Shown here: piece by piece, positions 51,144 to 64,000 of the stretch | Position numbering within the stretch: position 1 is the stretch's first letter | How the letters are laid out: each line of letters starts with the position of its first letter | Assembly: GCA_964247055.1 (NCBI GenBank) | Contig: OZ176053.1 | Coordinates: 5,332,001-5,396,000, forward strand | Source: Paragordius varius | Taxonomy: Eukaryota > Nematomorpha | Reading direction: 5' to 3' | Length of the DNA stretch: 64,000 nucleotides | The notes under the pieces: generated by a model | The model's input: only the letters and a program-made list of their open reading frames with translations | Databases searched by the model: none | Told to the model about the DNA's origin: nothing | Position numbers and translations under genes: made by a program

Positions 51144-52843
51144 CAGAGGCCTTAGCTCACATTCCTGGCGCTTGGTGCATGAATCCGTGATGGCGCCGCT
51201 GACCCCTCTATGCAATCCCTAACATTTTAAAAAAATCAAATTCAAACCGTAAGCGGGATGACAGGCCCGTCATAAAAAACACGCGAAAAAAACAGGCACA
51301 TATAACCCCATTCCTTTGAAAAAGACGGCTTGCTTAACAAATTATCAGTAATTAAAAAATAAGAGCCATGATCTTTCAATTATGATTTCTTCATCTTAAC
51401 CGATACGACTGAAAAACCAGGATTTTAGCATTGAGGAACGACTTTGTTATTTCATAAAAAATGCTTTTATTTTGTATTGTTGAAAACCATGTAAAATTAA
51501 TTCTGTACGAAGCTGATTTGTAAATATAGAAATTTAATTATTAAACTTTAAATAAGCCACATAGTTTGAATCATTGGCAGATGGTATAATTTTATTTCTT
51601 AAATCATTTTTTGTTTGTGACTCCCTATCGTATTATTATTATTTAGGTCCTCTATTGTATGGCTATTGTCAAAATAATGCGGCTCCGTTAAGGTGTTGTT
51701 ATATTATACTTATTATCAGAAGGTGTTTTTGTCGGATTACAATTATCTGAAAATATTGGGCCGCCGTTGTTGGGCATTAAAATAGAATTAGTATCATGAT
51801 TATTAGAATTATTCTGTGATTGCAATTTTTCGCTTAATTTTGGTGCGGTATAATTATCTTTCAATTGCTTTAATGTTGAGAACCGCTAAGTTCAAGCATT
51901 CCTGATAATAATAAAAATTATTTTTCTTACTTGAACTATGTCCTATTCTACCCTTCGAGATTATACTGCAGACGAACGATTATAATAAACCTTAAAAATA
52001 TTAAAGCTATGTAATAAAAATCAAATTTAAACCTTAACCATTTTAGGGTCCGGTTCCAAGTTAGTTTTTTCTGATTTCGGTTCGTGTTCCATTTTTTAAT
52101 AAAGAACATTTAATTCCAAAACAGTGCCACTATATTTTGATAAAAAATCTTAATTTTTTTATTGGCAACAGGCAAATTAAACGTGAAAATGGCCAAGAAA
52201 ACAAGGAATATAAGTGAATCGGCTTAAACGTAACTCTAGTCTTGTTACAATTGATTTTTATAATATTTTTGGCCAAATGTTAAAATACTTTAGGCTGTGT
52301 GGATTTTGTATATTAAAAATACTTGGATATAGATGTATCAAAATAAATATTAAATTCATATTTAATACGTCTTGAATGGATTAGGAATTAAGAAAAATAG
52401 CACGGCATAATATATCATAAATATAGATGGTATATCGTGCCCTGAATTGGGAAAGAAATTTTTTAATTTAAACATAATGGGTGGCCCGCAATAAATATAT
52501 ATAATAAAATTAACATAAAATTATATTTGAAACTTAGATGATTTAAAGCAAATATTTGACTGAAGGCAGGTCATGATATTAACAGGCTGGGGTTAAGAAA
52601 GGTAGGCGCTTGAAGATAAAATGCAGAGATATAATAAATTATGAAACAGTTGGTTTGCTTTATCATAATATTAAAGGAGAATTTTGATCAAGTTTGAAGG
52701 TCATGACCAGTCCTAAATTGATGATTTTTTATGTATTATTATAGAAATAATAACTTTTATATGTCTATTTTTTTAATAAAATTTAAAAAATTTATACGGC
52801 GCCCCATAAAGCCCGGGTATCAGCCCGACTAGCTACGAGACTG
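51144..52843. mobile_element. 1.7-kb hAT-like element with perfect 8-bp duplication
   Basis: It starts CAGAGGCCTTAGCTCACATT and ends in the complement of CAGTCTCGTAGCTAGTCGGG. AAAAATAT flanks it exactly (51136-51143, 52844-52851). Each end has a GGCGCC block. No transposase motif was recognised inside, so it is either non-autonomous or very decayed. The MITE at 2197-2429 appears to be a short relative. Confidence 0.78.
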
Positions 52844-52851
52844 AAAAATAT

Positions 52852-55338
52852 ATTTAAAATAGCCATATTATATAGCAATATTTTACGATAATTTATTAAA
52901 AGCAACGATAATAATGCATAGCGTGGAACGAATTTAATCCAAGTCATAACAGTATAGACGCCAGCTCACAAAAAATCAGATGTGAAAAGGAAATAGACAT
53001 ATCTTAGGATTTTATACAAATATATTACATGAAATACATATAAACAAATCGGATTTTATACAAATATATTACATGAAATACATATAAAAACCAAAAAAAT
53101 ATATATTTTAAATGCTTTTCTGCCTTAAATTATATGCGATTGAACAATTAAACCGATCAAAAAACATTTAAACTTTCAATATGTTGTGCCAAAAAAAATA
53201 TTTGGGCATTTAACAACGCGAGACAAATGACCATGTGAATGAGCCACTGAGTTGGTTATATATACCTTATAAAATCTATATTCACTTCCCACAAGGTTTT
53301 TTTGAGCGTCAAAAAAGGTGTCGCAAATATCTATCTAAACTTTTGAGTCCTAAAACTTTAAAGCTATTTAGCCTAACTTTGTTACTTAAAATGCCTGACA
53401 AAGCTCATTCACATAGCTTAAAATTTAAACAATTAAACTTTTATATAATCCTAGGTGCAAATTATATATCAAGCAGCAGAAGTTGATAAAACATGTAATT
53501 AAAAAAGACTACATAAAAAAATCAACTAACCACATAAGAATGGAGGCGACTCAAGTACATTACACTAACCGGTAATATTATTGGTTGGTTAATAAGGTGT
53601 TTTAAAATGAAAAGCACACAAGGCTTGTAGTGATAAATATATATTTAATATCTCTTTATATGGAATATTAGATGTCAATTAACTCAAATGGATTATTAAA
53701 CTATATAAATAAATGCATTCATTGCATATAAATTATATATATTTGATTAATATTTTATTTCAATCCAAGAGTTTCAATAATTTACCTTTTACATATTTTA
53801 ATACATAAATTTGAAAAAGGTATATGCGTCAATATTGTTGAGAGAACTACAAATCGGAAATACCTACCAATTTAAATAATAAACAGTTTATTTACAATAA
53901 AAAACTTTAAAATACACCAAAATATAGTTGTTAGCTTTAGGTGGATATAAAAAATAGTTATTTAGATATTAAATAAACTTTATTTAATAAATTAGGCATT
54001 TTAATAAAAGTGCCATAAACGTAAATGTTTTGAAATCCAATCCAGATTTCCGGCTTATTTGTTACTTCGTAAATTGTATCTATAGTTATCAACGCGTTTA
54101 CAGTGCGAAAATACAAGCATTAGAATTTTATTAAAAAGAGTATCCCAGAATAAATAATTTTTATAGACACACAAAACTAATAAATTACGCAATTCAATAA
54201 ATAAATTTTAAAAGCTTCTAAGTAAAAAAAAATATTTGACTCTTTATACCAAACATGATATATGGATTTTTAATATATAACTTAAAAATAAAAGAATTTC
54301 ATATCCAACTACAAAACAACTACCCATTCATTTTATGTCCTATATACACAAATTATTTCATCGGACATCGACTGTAAAATTAGAGAAAATGTTAAAGTGT
54401 TAAAGAGAGTTGGAAAAATCAAAATTGAATTTAGTATAATATGTCAAAGGGGAAGTTTATTTAAATATTTTTGCTTAATAAAACCAATAGACCGACTTTA
54501 CAAAGGATCATGTAGTAAAATCTTATCAGTAAAATTTTATAGAAACTAAACATGTTAAAATAATATATTAACTAATCTAATAAGGAATAGTAACTATGAC
54601 AAAAAGAAAAAAACTAGGAATTGGAATCAAAACCATTAACTTTTTCCAAACCGTTTTACAAAAACGAAAAGACGGTTTCATTTTAAAAATATACTATTTT
54701 TCTCAATATTATTTTCCATTTTATTAACACTTCATTACCTTTTCACTTTTTTGTCCTAGTTTACCCTTTGGAATAGTTTTCTATCCCAAAGATCAATTTT
54801 GTGTAAATAAGCTAGAGTTTAAAAGGATATTTTGGATAAAATTACCATGGAACAGATTGAAAATCTTGTATTACAGTTTTAAGACTTCTCGATTCTGAAA
54901 TTGGGACAGCTCCAAAACATGATTGAAAAGAACAACTGATATTAAAATTAAAAATATAAAGATTTAGCTAGTATGTAGCCTGAGAGATTTTTAAAGTTAA
55001 TTATTTATATATAACCATAACATACACTTAGTTGCCTGTTGCAATAGCGATTATAGGAAAAATGGCCCCAAAAAGTTTGAGATGAGGATTTTTAAAAAAA
55101 ATTGTTTAATGCGCCTAAAAAGCTAAAGAATGGATATTTATAATGTTCCTTAAATACTTTTAAAGATATTCAATTTTCGTGGGATATAAAACTACCCCAT
55201 AAGTAATAGATTAATAGATTTTGGGGAACTAAGTAACACACTAAAAATGTTACCGTTTAATAGTTTGATTATTCTAGGGCTATCAGTAAATTTAATCAGA
55301 AAACTATTTAATATAATAAATAAATTGAGAAAATGAAA
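52852..55338. other. AT-rich intergenic sequence
   Basis: A 35-40-bp direct repeat (GGATTTTATACAAATATATT then ACATGAAATACATATAAA) lies at about 53,008-53,045 and 53,050-53,088. The 83-codon plus-strand frame at 53,235-53,486 has no recognisable motif and no splice context, so it is not called. Confidence 0.4.
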
Positions 55339-55340
55339 TA

Positions 55341-58300
55341 CAGTATGCATTTTAATGTCTGTTAAGTAATTTTATTGCCTGCCAAATAACATAAAATGGT
55401 TTATCAAAAGCGTAAAATACTGACCCACGAAATTATTTCGTAGTACACATATGAAAGAAGATTGACGTGAGAATTAACATAGGCTTTAATTTGATGGATA
55501 TTTTGTAATGTTAAATTTTGGGAATATTATAGCAATTTATGTTAACATTTGTAATATTGTTGTTACGTATTTAGATGCGGAATTTTGTGGGTTTTTATCT
55601 TTGATAAATTAATAAATAGTAAAATACGTATTTTAAGATATTTTATGTTAATTATTCCTAAATTTAATAATAAATATTTTTCAACATGCTAAATACCTGT
55701 ATTAATTAATCTTGGTATTATAATTTTATATAGTTGTTATTACTAATTAAAAAAACACAGGTAAATATATATTTGTGAAAATTTAAGTAGATATATGTCT
55801 TTTATGTTTTGCATTATTATTATCAGGTAAAAATTGCGGTTTTTAATAAATTTCCTAAAAATTTAGTTTTTTTTTGTTTTTTAGGTTTTGCATTGTTAGT
55901 TGTAATTAATTACTATTTTTGGACATTATAATAAATAGAGGTAAAAATTGCAGTTTTTAATAAATTTACTAAAATTTTAATTTTTTTGGTTTTGCATTGT
56001 TAATTGTAATTAACTACTACATATTTTGGACATTTTAATAATTACAGGTTTTTTAAGTTTTCATTGTTAATTGTAACTAACTACTGCATATTTTGGACAT
56101 TATAATAATTACAAAATTTAGTAAAAAGTTAATTTTTTTGTTTTAGAGGATTTTCATTGTTAATTGTAATAAATTAATTTAGGACATTTCAATTAATAAA
56201 GGTAAAAAATGAGGTTGATTTAATATTTTCTTGTTCTTTTATTTAATATTGTTAATTGTAATTAATTACTACATATTTGGAAATTTTAATAAATACAGGT
56301 GAAAATGGCGGTTTTTAACAAATTTCAAATGTAACATTTTTTGTATCTTGTATCATTGTTATTTAATTAATTACTAAATATTTTGGACATTTAAAACAAT
56401 GGTGTAAATTGCGGTTTCTATCAACCTTGCTAATTTATTTATTACTATATATTTGTGATACATTGATATATACAGGTAAAAATTACTATGACTTGCGGTT
56501 TTTTGAATTTTTTAAAATATTTTTTTTACATTGATAACTTATATAATAAATATAGTTAACATATCTGAGTAGGTAAAAATGCATGTTACGGTTTTATGTT
56601 TGACATTTTATTTTCCATCAACTATTTATATTTTAACAAACAACTTATGTCACCAAAGATTGAAAATAAGATCAAGATATATAAAACCTCTTTTAAAGTA
56701 TCTGAATATCGCCAAATATAAATAAATTTATTTAAATTATAAATGTATAATTATACAAAATATTCATATTATGTTTGAAATTAACAATCTTCTTATTGAT
56801 ATTAATACAGGTAATTTGTTTTTATAAATGATGTACGATGCGGTGTGCGTTCATGATGATCATATGGATTGAAGAATAGTATAATATGTAGATAATCCTC
56901 AAAATTTTAATCACCATCATTTTTTAGGTAGATTCTATCACCTAAAATATAACTTAATTGATATATTAGAAAATTGATACCGGATTAAATATTGGGGGAA
57001 ACATTCATAGTTTGAAGGGGAACTCAAAAGGTTGACTTGGCTTTTTAACAACAAAATTTTCAAAAAAATATTTTCTTCATGATAAAATATTCAAAAATGA
57101 TACTTTATGTTTTTTTTCGTTCTACCATCCTAAACTATAAATATGAAAAGGCTTATCACCATACCAATGAGGTCAAATAGAAAATAGAAACAAATAATTT
57201 TTTTCAAAAGCTTGGAATGCAACAGCACTCCAAAAGCAGGCAACACTAACATTGTTTGCTTTGGTGAAGAATAATTTTTTATAGTTTAGGATGGTAAAAC
57301 GAAAACGTAAAATAAGGTATCATTTTTGAATTTTTTATCATGAAGAAAATATTTTTTTGCAAATTTAGTTGTTAAAAAGCCAAGTCAACCTTTTGAGTTC
57401 CCTTTCAAACTATGAATGTTTCCCCCAATATTTAATCCAGGTATCAATTTTCTAATATATCATTTATCTTATATTTTAGGTGATAGAATCTACCTAAAAA
57501 ATGATGGTGATTAAAATTTTTAGGATTATCTACATCTTATACTATTCTTCAATCCATATGATCATCATGAACGCACACCGCATCGTACATCATTTATATA
57601 AACAAATTACCTGTATTAATATCAATAAGAAGAATGTTAATATTAAACATAATATGAATATTTTGTATAATAATACATTTATAATTTAAATAAATTTATT
57701 TATATTTGGCGATATTCAGATACTTTAAAAGATGTTTTATATATTTTGATCTTATTTTCAATCTTTGGTGACACAAGTTGTTTGTTAAAATATAAATAGT
57801 TGATTTGGAAAATAAAATGTCAAACATAAAACCGTAACATGCATTTTTACCTACTCAGATATGTTAACTATATTTATTATATAAGTTATCAATGTAAAAA
57901 AAAATATTTTAAAAAATTCAAAAAACCGCAAGTCATATTAATTTTTGTATATATCAATGTATCACAAATATATAGTGATAAATAAATTAGCAAGGTTGAT
58001 AGAAACCGCAATTTACACCATTTTTTTAAATGTCCAAAACATTTAGTAATTAATTAAATAACAATGATACAAGATACAAAAAATGTTACATTTGAAATTT
58101 GCTAAAAACCTCCATTTTCACCTGTATTTATTAAAATTTCCAAATATGTAGTAATTAATTACAATTAAGAATATTAAATAAAAAAACAAGAAAATATTAA
58201 ATTTTATTAAATATAAAAACAACCTCATTTTTTACCTTTATTAATTAAAATGTCCTAAATTAATTTATTACAATTAACAATGAAAATCCTCTAAAACAAA

Positions 58301-59239
58301 AAAATTAACTTTTTACTAAATTTTGTAATTATTATAATGTCCAAAATATCAATTAACAATGCAAAACCTAAAAAAACAAAAAAAACTAAATTTTTACTGA
58401 ATTTGTTAAAAACCGCAATTTTTACCTGTAATTATTAAAATGTCCAAAATATGTAGTAGTTAATTACAATTAACAATGCAAAACCTAAAAAAACAAAATT
58501 TTTACTAAATTTGTTAAAAACCGCAATATTTACCTGTAATTATTAAAATGTCCAAAATATGTAGTAGTTAATTACAATTAACAATGCAAAACCAAAAAAA
58601 TTAAAATTTTAGTAAATTTATTAAAAACTGCAATTTTTACCTCTATTTATTATAATGTCCAAAAATAGTAATTAATTACAACTAACAATGCAAAACCTAA
58701 AAAACAAAAAAAAACTAAATTTTTAGGAAATTTATTAAAAACCGCAATTTTTACCTGATAATAATAATGCAAAACATAAAAGACATATATCTACTTAAAT
58801 TTTCACAAATATATATTTACCTGTGTTTTTTTAATTAGTAATAACAACTATATAAAATTATAATACCAAGATTAATTAATACAGGTATTTAGCATGTTGA
58901 AAAATATTTATTATTAAATTTAGGAATAATTAACATAAAATATCTTAAAATACGTATTTTACTATTTATTAATTTATCAAAGATAAAAACCCACAAAATT
59001 CCGCATCTAAATACGTAACAACAATATTACAAATGTTAACATAAATTGCTATAATATTCCCAAAATTTAACATTACAAAATATCCATCAAATTAAAGCCT
59101 ATGTTAATTCTCACGTCAATCTTCTTTCATATGTGTACTACGAAATAATTTCGTGGGTCAGTATTTTACGCTTTTGATAAACCATTTATGTTATTTGGCA
59201 GGCAATAAAATTACTTAACAGACATTAAAATGCATACTG
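55341..59239. mobile_element. 3.9-kb hairpin (foldback) element with ~1.8-kb arms
   Basis: The left arm (about 55,341-57,141) and right arm (about 57,277-59,239) are inverted and nearly identical, around a loop of about 135 bp. Tips read CAGTATGCATTTTAATGTCT on both ends, flanked by TA (55339-55340, 59240-59241), pointing to Tc1/mariner-type insertion. The arms are low in coding potential and contain tandem ~100-bp units. The near identity of such long arms implies a recent origin or ongoing homogenisation. Confidence 0.9.
55825..56470. repeat. Tandem ~100-bp units in the left arm of the hairpin
   Basis: Successive units repeat AGGTAAAAATTGCGGTTTTT, then TTTTGCATTGTTAATTGTAA and TTAATTACTACATATTTTGG. 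About six variable copies are visible, mirrored in the right arm at about 58,000-58,760. Confidence 0.8.
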
Positions 59240-59336
59240 TAAATAGACCAAAAATATTTATCTAAACCAATTTTTTCGCAAAAAAGTTTTTGGCCGAACA
59301 ATTATAATTGTTTCCCAATTAAGATATAATCTATTA

Positions 59337-59512
59337 CAGTCATGTATATAATGTCAAATATACGTTTTAATTAATTTTACTTTGTTTTTAATTGTTTACA
59401 ATAATAGGCTATTATTATTTTAGAGCTTAAAAATGCGCATGCTCAAAGTTGACATATCCAACATTATAACAATTAAAAACGTATGTTTGACATTTATAAA
59501 TATACATGATTG
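59337..59512. mobile_element. 176-bp TA-flanked MITE
   Basis: Left end CAGTCATGTATATAATGTCA and right end (complement) CAATCATGTATATTTATAAA, followed inward by ATGTCAAAYATACGTTTT on both sides. TA flanks both ends. It sits 98 bp outside the 3.9-kb hairpin and, like it, begins CAGT or CAAT. Confidence 0.75.
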
Positions 59513-59890
59513 TAATACCAAACAAAATAAATAAATATACTATTTATTAATACAATGGGATTTGTGAACAAAAAAGATGCAAATAAGCTAATATTTTAAA
59601 AATGCTTAGATTTCACAAAAAATATCAATATATCTATATAAAACATTGGTTTGTCGATTAAATGGAATCATGGCATCCCTCCTTGAATAATATCTCAGTT
59701 AGAGTAGGTAAAGACAAAGATAAGTAATATTAAATTGAAATATGTAAGCATTCAAAAAGTGATAGGTAAATAGGATCTGCATTACAAGTATGTAATCATA
59801 AACGTATAAAAATAAGGTATTTGAGATTTGGTTAAATTATTTTTTAGCAGCAAAGAGAAAGTCAAAATAAACAGTTATAGAGACAGACAG

Positions 59891-62800
59891 CTAATATTTT
59901 CGTTTTTTGTTAGAGTTATTGGAACTCATGTTTCCTCTATCATTGTTATTACTAGTATGGGATTGTCCAGTCGTAGTATAACGTTGCTGTTGTTGATGAT
60001 GTTTTTGAGAACTCCCTCCAGCCAAAACCGTCATATTTGGATTATTTTTCCAAGGTTCGTGTTGTTTAATATTATTCGAATGTTGATGTTGATTATGTAA
60101 ATTAAATCCATTGTTATTATTGATGAACTTGTTGTTTGGTCGAATGATGTGTTGTGCTTGATAGTATGACTGAGATGGGGGTGGCCCACTCAAAAAATTG
60201 CTGTTTATCAAATGATGTTGGTGAGTTGACGTTGCCGAATTTTGATTAGTCGGGGTATTCTCTTCGTTTTGTCGTTCAGAGTGTTGTTTGATACCATTCC
60301 GGTCTCGGGTAGGACTGTTTTCCCTATTATTACTCAAGGGTAATGGGCCAGAAGATGATAATTTTATTAGGTTTGAGGACGGTTGGCTTGAATTACTGTG
60401 ATCTGTTGTACTTTTTTGACTCATATTGTTAAAAAACGTGGATAAAAGATTATGATTTCCACCCTACAAAACGATGAAGGTATTAAAAATTTGGGCTCGC
60501 GTTTACTCTGAAACTATATATTCTACATTATTAACTTGGGTGATATTATATATTTAAGATAAACTTATAGTTTAAAACATATTAACACCTAATTAGATTG
60601 CTGATATGGGTAAGTTTTTAAATAAATGAAGCTGTGCCAAAAAGTAGGCAAAAAATGCATTTAAAATATATTTTGTAAAAACGAATGATTCATCGAGAAT
60701 AGTGAATTAATAATATTAAGAAGTTATTGTAATACTCTAAGAAGTTCAGGATTTGATCCTGGATTAAAGTTTGGTAAAATTGGGTTGGCGGCATCGCCCA
60801 AAGCTGGCCGCATAAAAGGAGAGCCAAACAAGGATGATATATTATTACCATCACGCTGCATAAATATATTTAAAATATGAGAAAACAAATTGTACACATT
60901 TGAAAAAAGGTTGAAATTAAGAGATAGTAATAAACTTGTTAAATTTAAAAATATAGCATAATAAATAGTTGAAAGAAATAAGATGTAATTTTTATATATG
61001 TAATATGTTGGCGTACCTGTAAAGAACTGAAAAGAGTGGAAGGCTTGTCTTTCCTGTTGAACCGCAAAAATAATTAATGATGATGATGAATTAAATAAAA
61101 TTATAAGAACTATATTTTTTATGATAGTGTTTAAAATCTAATATTGAATAGATGAAACATAAAGGCTAAATTTAGGTAAATAAAAGCATTAAACCAAGGG
61201 TGTCCAACAAGCTGCCCGTAAAATTTATGAAACTATATAAAATAAAAATTTTAATAACATTTCGCAAATTATCTTTCTACATCGCCATCGAAACCAATGG
61301 TCGCTTACAATATTGAATGGGAATCAATTCAAATTTTAAGTCATCAGCTGTAGTCATAAATCTTTAACGGCTTCTCAGATAGTATATGAATTCCATACCA
61401 TAAAAACTGATTGTCCTTTGCGGCAAACCATTCGTCCAGCAATCATTCAACGTCTTCGAAATTATTAAAGTACTCTGCTAGCATAAGCCCAACTGATGCA
61501 AGAAGTAATAGTCAAATGGAGGCAGATCAGTACAGTAGATGCGGAAGAGTTTCCCATCAAAGCGATTTTAAGATAGTCTTCAATGGTTTTGCTGTGTGAG
61601 ACAGAGGATTATCATTTAGCAAATCCTTTTCCATGCCTTGTGTTGCCGATTCCGGTATTTTTTGAAGGTATATATAATTTGTTGTAAATAGCGTTAACTA
61701 AAGGTTTCCTCGGACTATAGATTTCATTAACACCGCTCTGGTCCTACTAACCTTAAAGGCTTGTCTAATTGCCGAAGCGATTCGGCTTTGGTGCTGATGG
61801 ACTATTGTGGCAGGGAAAAGGCTGGGATTTTTCATCTTTAGATTAACAAAAAAAACCATTTCTCATCACCCATCACAATTTGATGAAAATGATTTCCTTT
61901 CAGGACGTCGAAGTAGGATTTTACAAATCATTTTGCGTCTTTTGATTTGACGTTTATTCAAATTAAGTAGCCCCCTTTACCGAGCTTATTAATCTTTTCA
62001 ATGACTTGTAGACGTCTATGGATTGTTTTGCGATACATGTAATGCTTCTGCCAATCGCCCTTAGGTTTAATTTTGGCATCATCCAATGACTCTTCTACTT
62101 TATCGTCCTCAGTTTTGTAATCTACCAAAGAGGTCACTCTTTGTTACATTGAAATAACAGAATTTAAATTTGCGAAACCATGTTGAAACATGTTTTAATC
62201 GATGAAGTGCATGCTCATCGTTTCGCCCCGCAATCGATGATTTTAAAAAGTCATATTTTTTTGGTTGGAATAAGTAGCAATGCGTGCCGCAAATCAAATG
62301 TTCTTTTTTAAGTACAAAATCCACCATATTATTATTTGATATTAAAAATATTTGGCAGACTCAAATGAATCTTGGTCATTTATCAAATGAATAAAATGGC
62401 GTTTGTGTCAAATTAATCGTCTGCGTACTTTTTGCTAATGTCCTCTCATATAAACTGTAATACTTATGACTACACCTGGGTGTATCAAACATCACATCTC
62501 CAATTGCTCTTAATATATAATTTTCATTTTATCAATTAAACAATTATAATATTTAAGCTATTCAAATATTATCTTAGAATATTTAGAGGAAAAAAGTTAA
62601 CATATCGATTTATAAATATAATTATATAAATTGATTGTAATCAATTAATAAAAACAAAATCTGAAAAAACACGCAAACAATCTTGTCAAAATACATTTAA
62701 AAGACATATTTCATAGCAAAGCTCAAAGACATAACTATAACATTGCAAATAGTATAAATACTTATTAAAATTAGGCTTGCTGCACATATAAAAAACAAAA

Positions 62801-63988
62801 TTTTAATGTAATCTTTGATCGTATCAAAACAGTTGAAAAATTAATAAATTTAATGAAAATTATTGGTTTAACTACCCAAAACACATTAAATATACAATTT
62901 TTAAGGCCCTTGAAACAAATAAATTTATACGGCCCATTATTGGTGAGTACCACTGCTATATTGGATCATTATAAACCATTAATTATGGCACTAGTAGTGC
63001 ACATCATTTTCTTGCCAATCGATAGTAAGTTATAATTCATTTTTGTTATAATAATAAAAAAGAGTTTCCGAGCTCTCATGGGAAAACGATAAATAAAAAA
63101 TATATCTAATCCATATGCATTGAAAGCTTAGGTTCGATTTCGTCATTTTAAATTTTAAATAAATTTCAGACTTTTTCTAATCAATTTTATTTGGGTTGCG
63201 TTGGTATTTATGCTTGATAATTCATTTAGGTTTAAAATTAAGTAATGTTTACCATGATCTATTAAATACGATCAAATAGTGTATGAGTGATACAAATTTT
63301 TACTTTTCAGTGCCTTTGCGAAAATGCCAAGTAAATGTTTTTTGACAGTACCACTAAAACTGTAATCTGCTATTAATTTACCCAAGATATAATCAAACCA
63401 ATACCACGGAGTGATAGAATTACGGATTGATTTTGTACTGTATATTTTTTCAATATGCTACGCGACACCAATTTTTTTAGAAAAGATACCATTTTTACAT
63501 ATTCTGTAGCCGCATAAAAAGTTTTACAATAAAATCCGACAATATTAAAATGATATCACATCGATGCAAATGTAAGATACGTGTGATTCACCTAATTTTT
63601 TAGGTCAAAAATTTGGTTAAAAAGGAGATTTGTGTTGGACACCCTGATTTAAACGAAAAACTATCATAAATTATAATAAACATACCAGTAAATATTAAAA
63701 AGATAACTCTCATGAAAAAATATGATATCATTCCTTTAATAAAATATACAAGTTTGAAAAAGAGAATTTAAATTTATGGGTCAACTAAGGTGTACGGATA
63801 TAAAATACACAGACGATGCATAACAAATATTTTCACGAAATTTTAATGTTAAAAAAACAATATTTAAAAATATTTAATATAATTCTCATTCAGAAATTTG
63901 AGTCAACAAATTAAATCATAAAAACAAATATACTTTTGTAATAAAGCCTCTTCTACGCGTCTTAATTCTTCTTGGCGTTTGGCAAGTT
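59891..63988 (-). CDS. Probable DBHS protein (NONO/SFPQ/PSPC1/NonA family), C-terminal exons
   Basis: Four exons join in consistent phase: 63934-63988, 61017-61053, 60736-60855 and 59891-60463, giving about 261 residues to the stop at 59,891. The first encodes a charged helix (LAKRQEELRRVEEALLQ), like the end of the DBHS coiled coil (RQEEMRRQQE in NONO). Then come KDKPSTLFSSLQRDGNN, SSLFGSPFMRPALGDAAN, an Asn/Gln/His/Ser-rich tail and a final NKKRKY. NONO and its relatives end in NKRRRY, the nuclear localisation signal. DBHS proteins are nuclear RNA-binding dimers with roles in transcription, splicing and paraspeckles. The RRM domains would lie beyond the window's right edge. The 2.9-kb intron 61054-63933 holds transposon remains. 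The family call rests on the coiled-coil end plus the C-terminal motif, so it is probable rather than certain. Confidence 0.6.
61195..63646. mobile_element. Possible 2.45-kb hAT-like element in the DBHS intron
   Basis: CAAGGGTGTCCAACAAGC at the left and the complement of CAGGGTGTCCAACACAAA at the right form short hAT-style inverted ends. Flanking 8-mers CATTAAAC and ATTTAAAC agree at 6 of 8. A mariner fossil lies inside. The pairing is suggestive rather than proven. Confidence 0.45.
61399..62328 (-). pseudogene. mariner transposase fossil
   Basis: The minus strand carries broken pieces matching a mariner transposase in order: an N-terminal part resembling EHAPSxRTCxxWFRRFKSGDF (here HRLKHVSTWFRKFKFCYFN), then SDLFGRLQ. 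The catalytic region follows around 61,860-61,940 (RRPERKSFSSNCDG before a stop, in place of the TGDEKW region). Last come HTAKPLKT and a C-terminal EYFNNFEDVE-LLDEWFAAKD. Many stops and frameshifts; an old copy. Confidence 0.72.
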
Positions 63989-64000
63989 CTATCCGTCAAT

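Noticed and set aside
57501-57689. 62-codon open frame in the right arm of the hairpin
   Set aside because: Chance frame in AT-rich inverted-repeat sequence, with no motif.

Overview
The window is very AT-rich animal genomic DNA with spliced genes and many transposon remains. It encodes an RBBP5 orthologue, proteasome subunit alpha-6, a CCDC86/Cgr1 protein and the C-terminal part of a probable DBHS (NONO/SFPQ/PSPC1/NonA) protein. The DBHS family is essentially animal-specific, so the source is taken to be a metazoan. The lineage cannot be fixed. The most distinctive trait is a class of spliceosomal introns only 21-26 nt long mixed with ordinary introns of 85 nt to several kb. Such short introns are described from dicyemids, and small introns also occur in some parasitic flatworms and other reduced parasites, so a derived parasitic animal is plausible but is inference.

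Layout. 1-3.9 kb: two plus-strand genes for small cysteine-bearing, secreted-looking proteins that share a Cys module. 3.9-7.5 kb: repeats and a near-perfect 90-bp-arm palindrome. 7.5-17.1 kb: RBBP5, reconstructed as 17 exons with consistent phases (1,090 codons, about twice the human length), meeting CCDC86 tail to tail with 32 bp between stop codons. 17.5-22 kb: a nest of TTAA-flanked ~565-bp MITEs. 22-29.8 kb: an unrecognised minus-strand gene with many N-glycosylation sequons, whose largest resolved intron holds a decayed RTE-type LINE. 31-32.2 kb: a second unrecognised minus-strand gene. 34.2-36.5 kb: PSMA6. 37.9-42.2 kb: a three-level nest of DNA transposons, one hAT inside another inside an inverted-repeat element. 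43-44.2 kb: a spliced gene carrying a Tc1/mariner-type helix-turn-helix region. 46.3 kb: an orphan last exon. 48.3-49.7 kb and 51.1-52.8 kb: further hAT remains. 55.3-59.2 kb: a 3.9-kb hairpin element. 59.9-64 kb: the DBHS gene, with a hAT-like element and a mariner fossil in its longest intron.

The recognised genes are housekeeping: RBBP5 acts in H3K4 methylation with ASH2L and WDR5, PSMA6 in the 20S proteasome, CCDC86 in rRNA processing, and DBHS proteins in nuclear RNA binding. Nothing suggests they work as one unit. Several exons lack an ATG and were found by reading codons, splice sites and phases by eye. They need transcript support.
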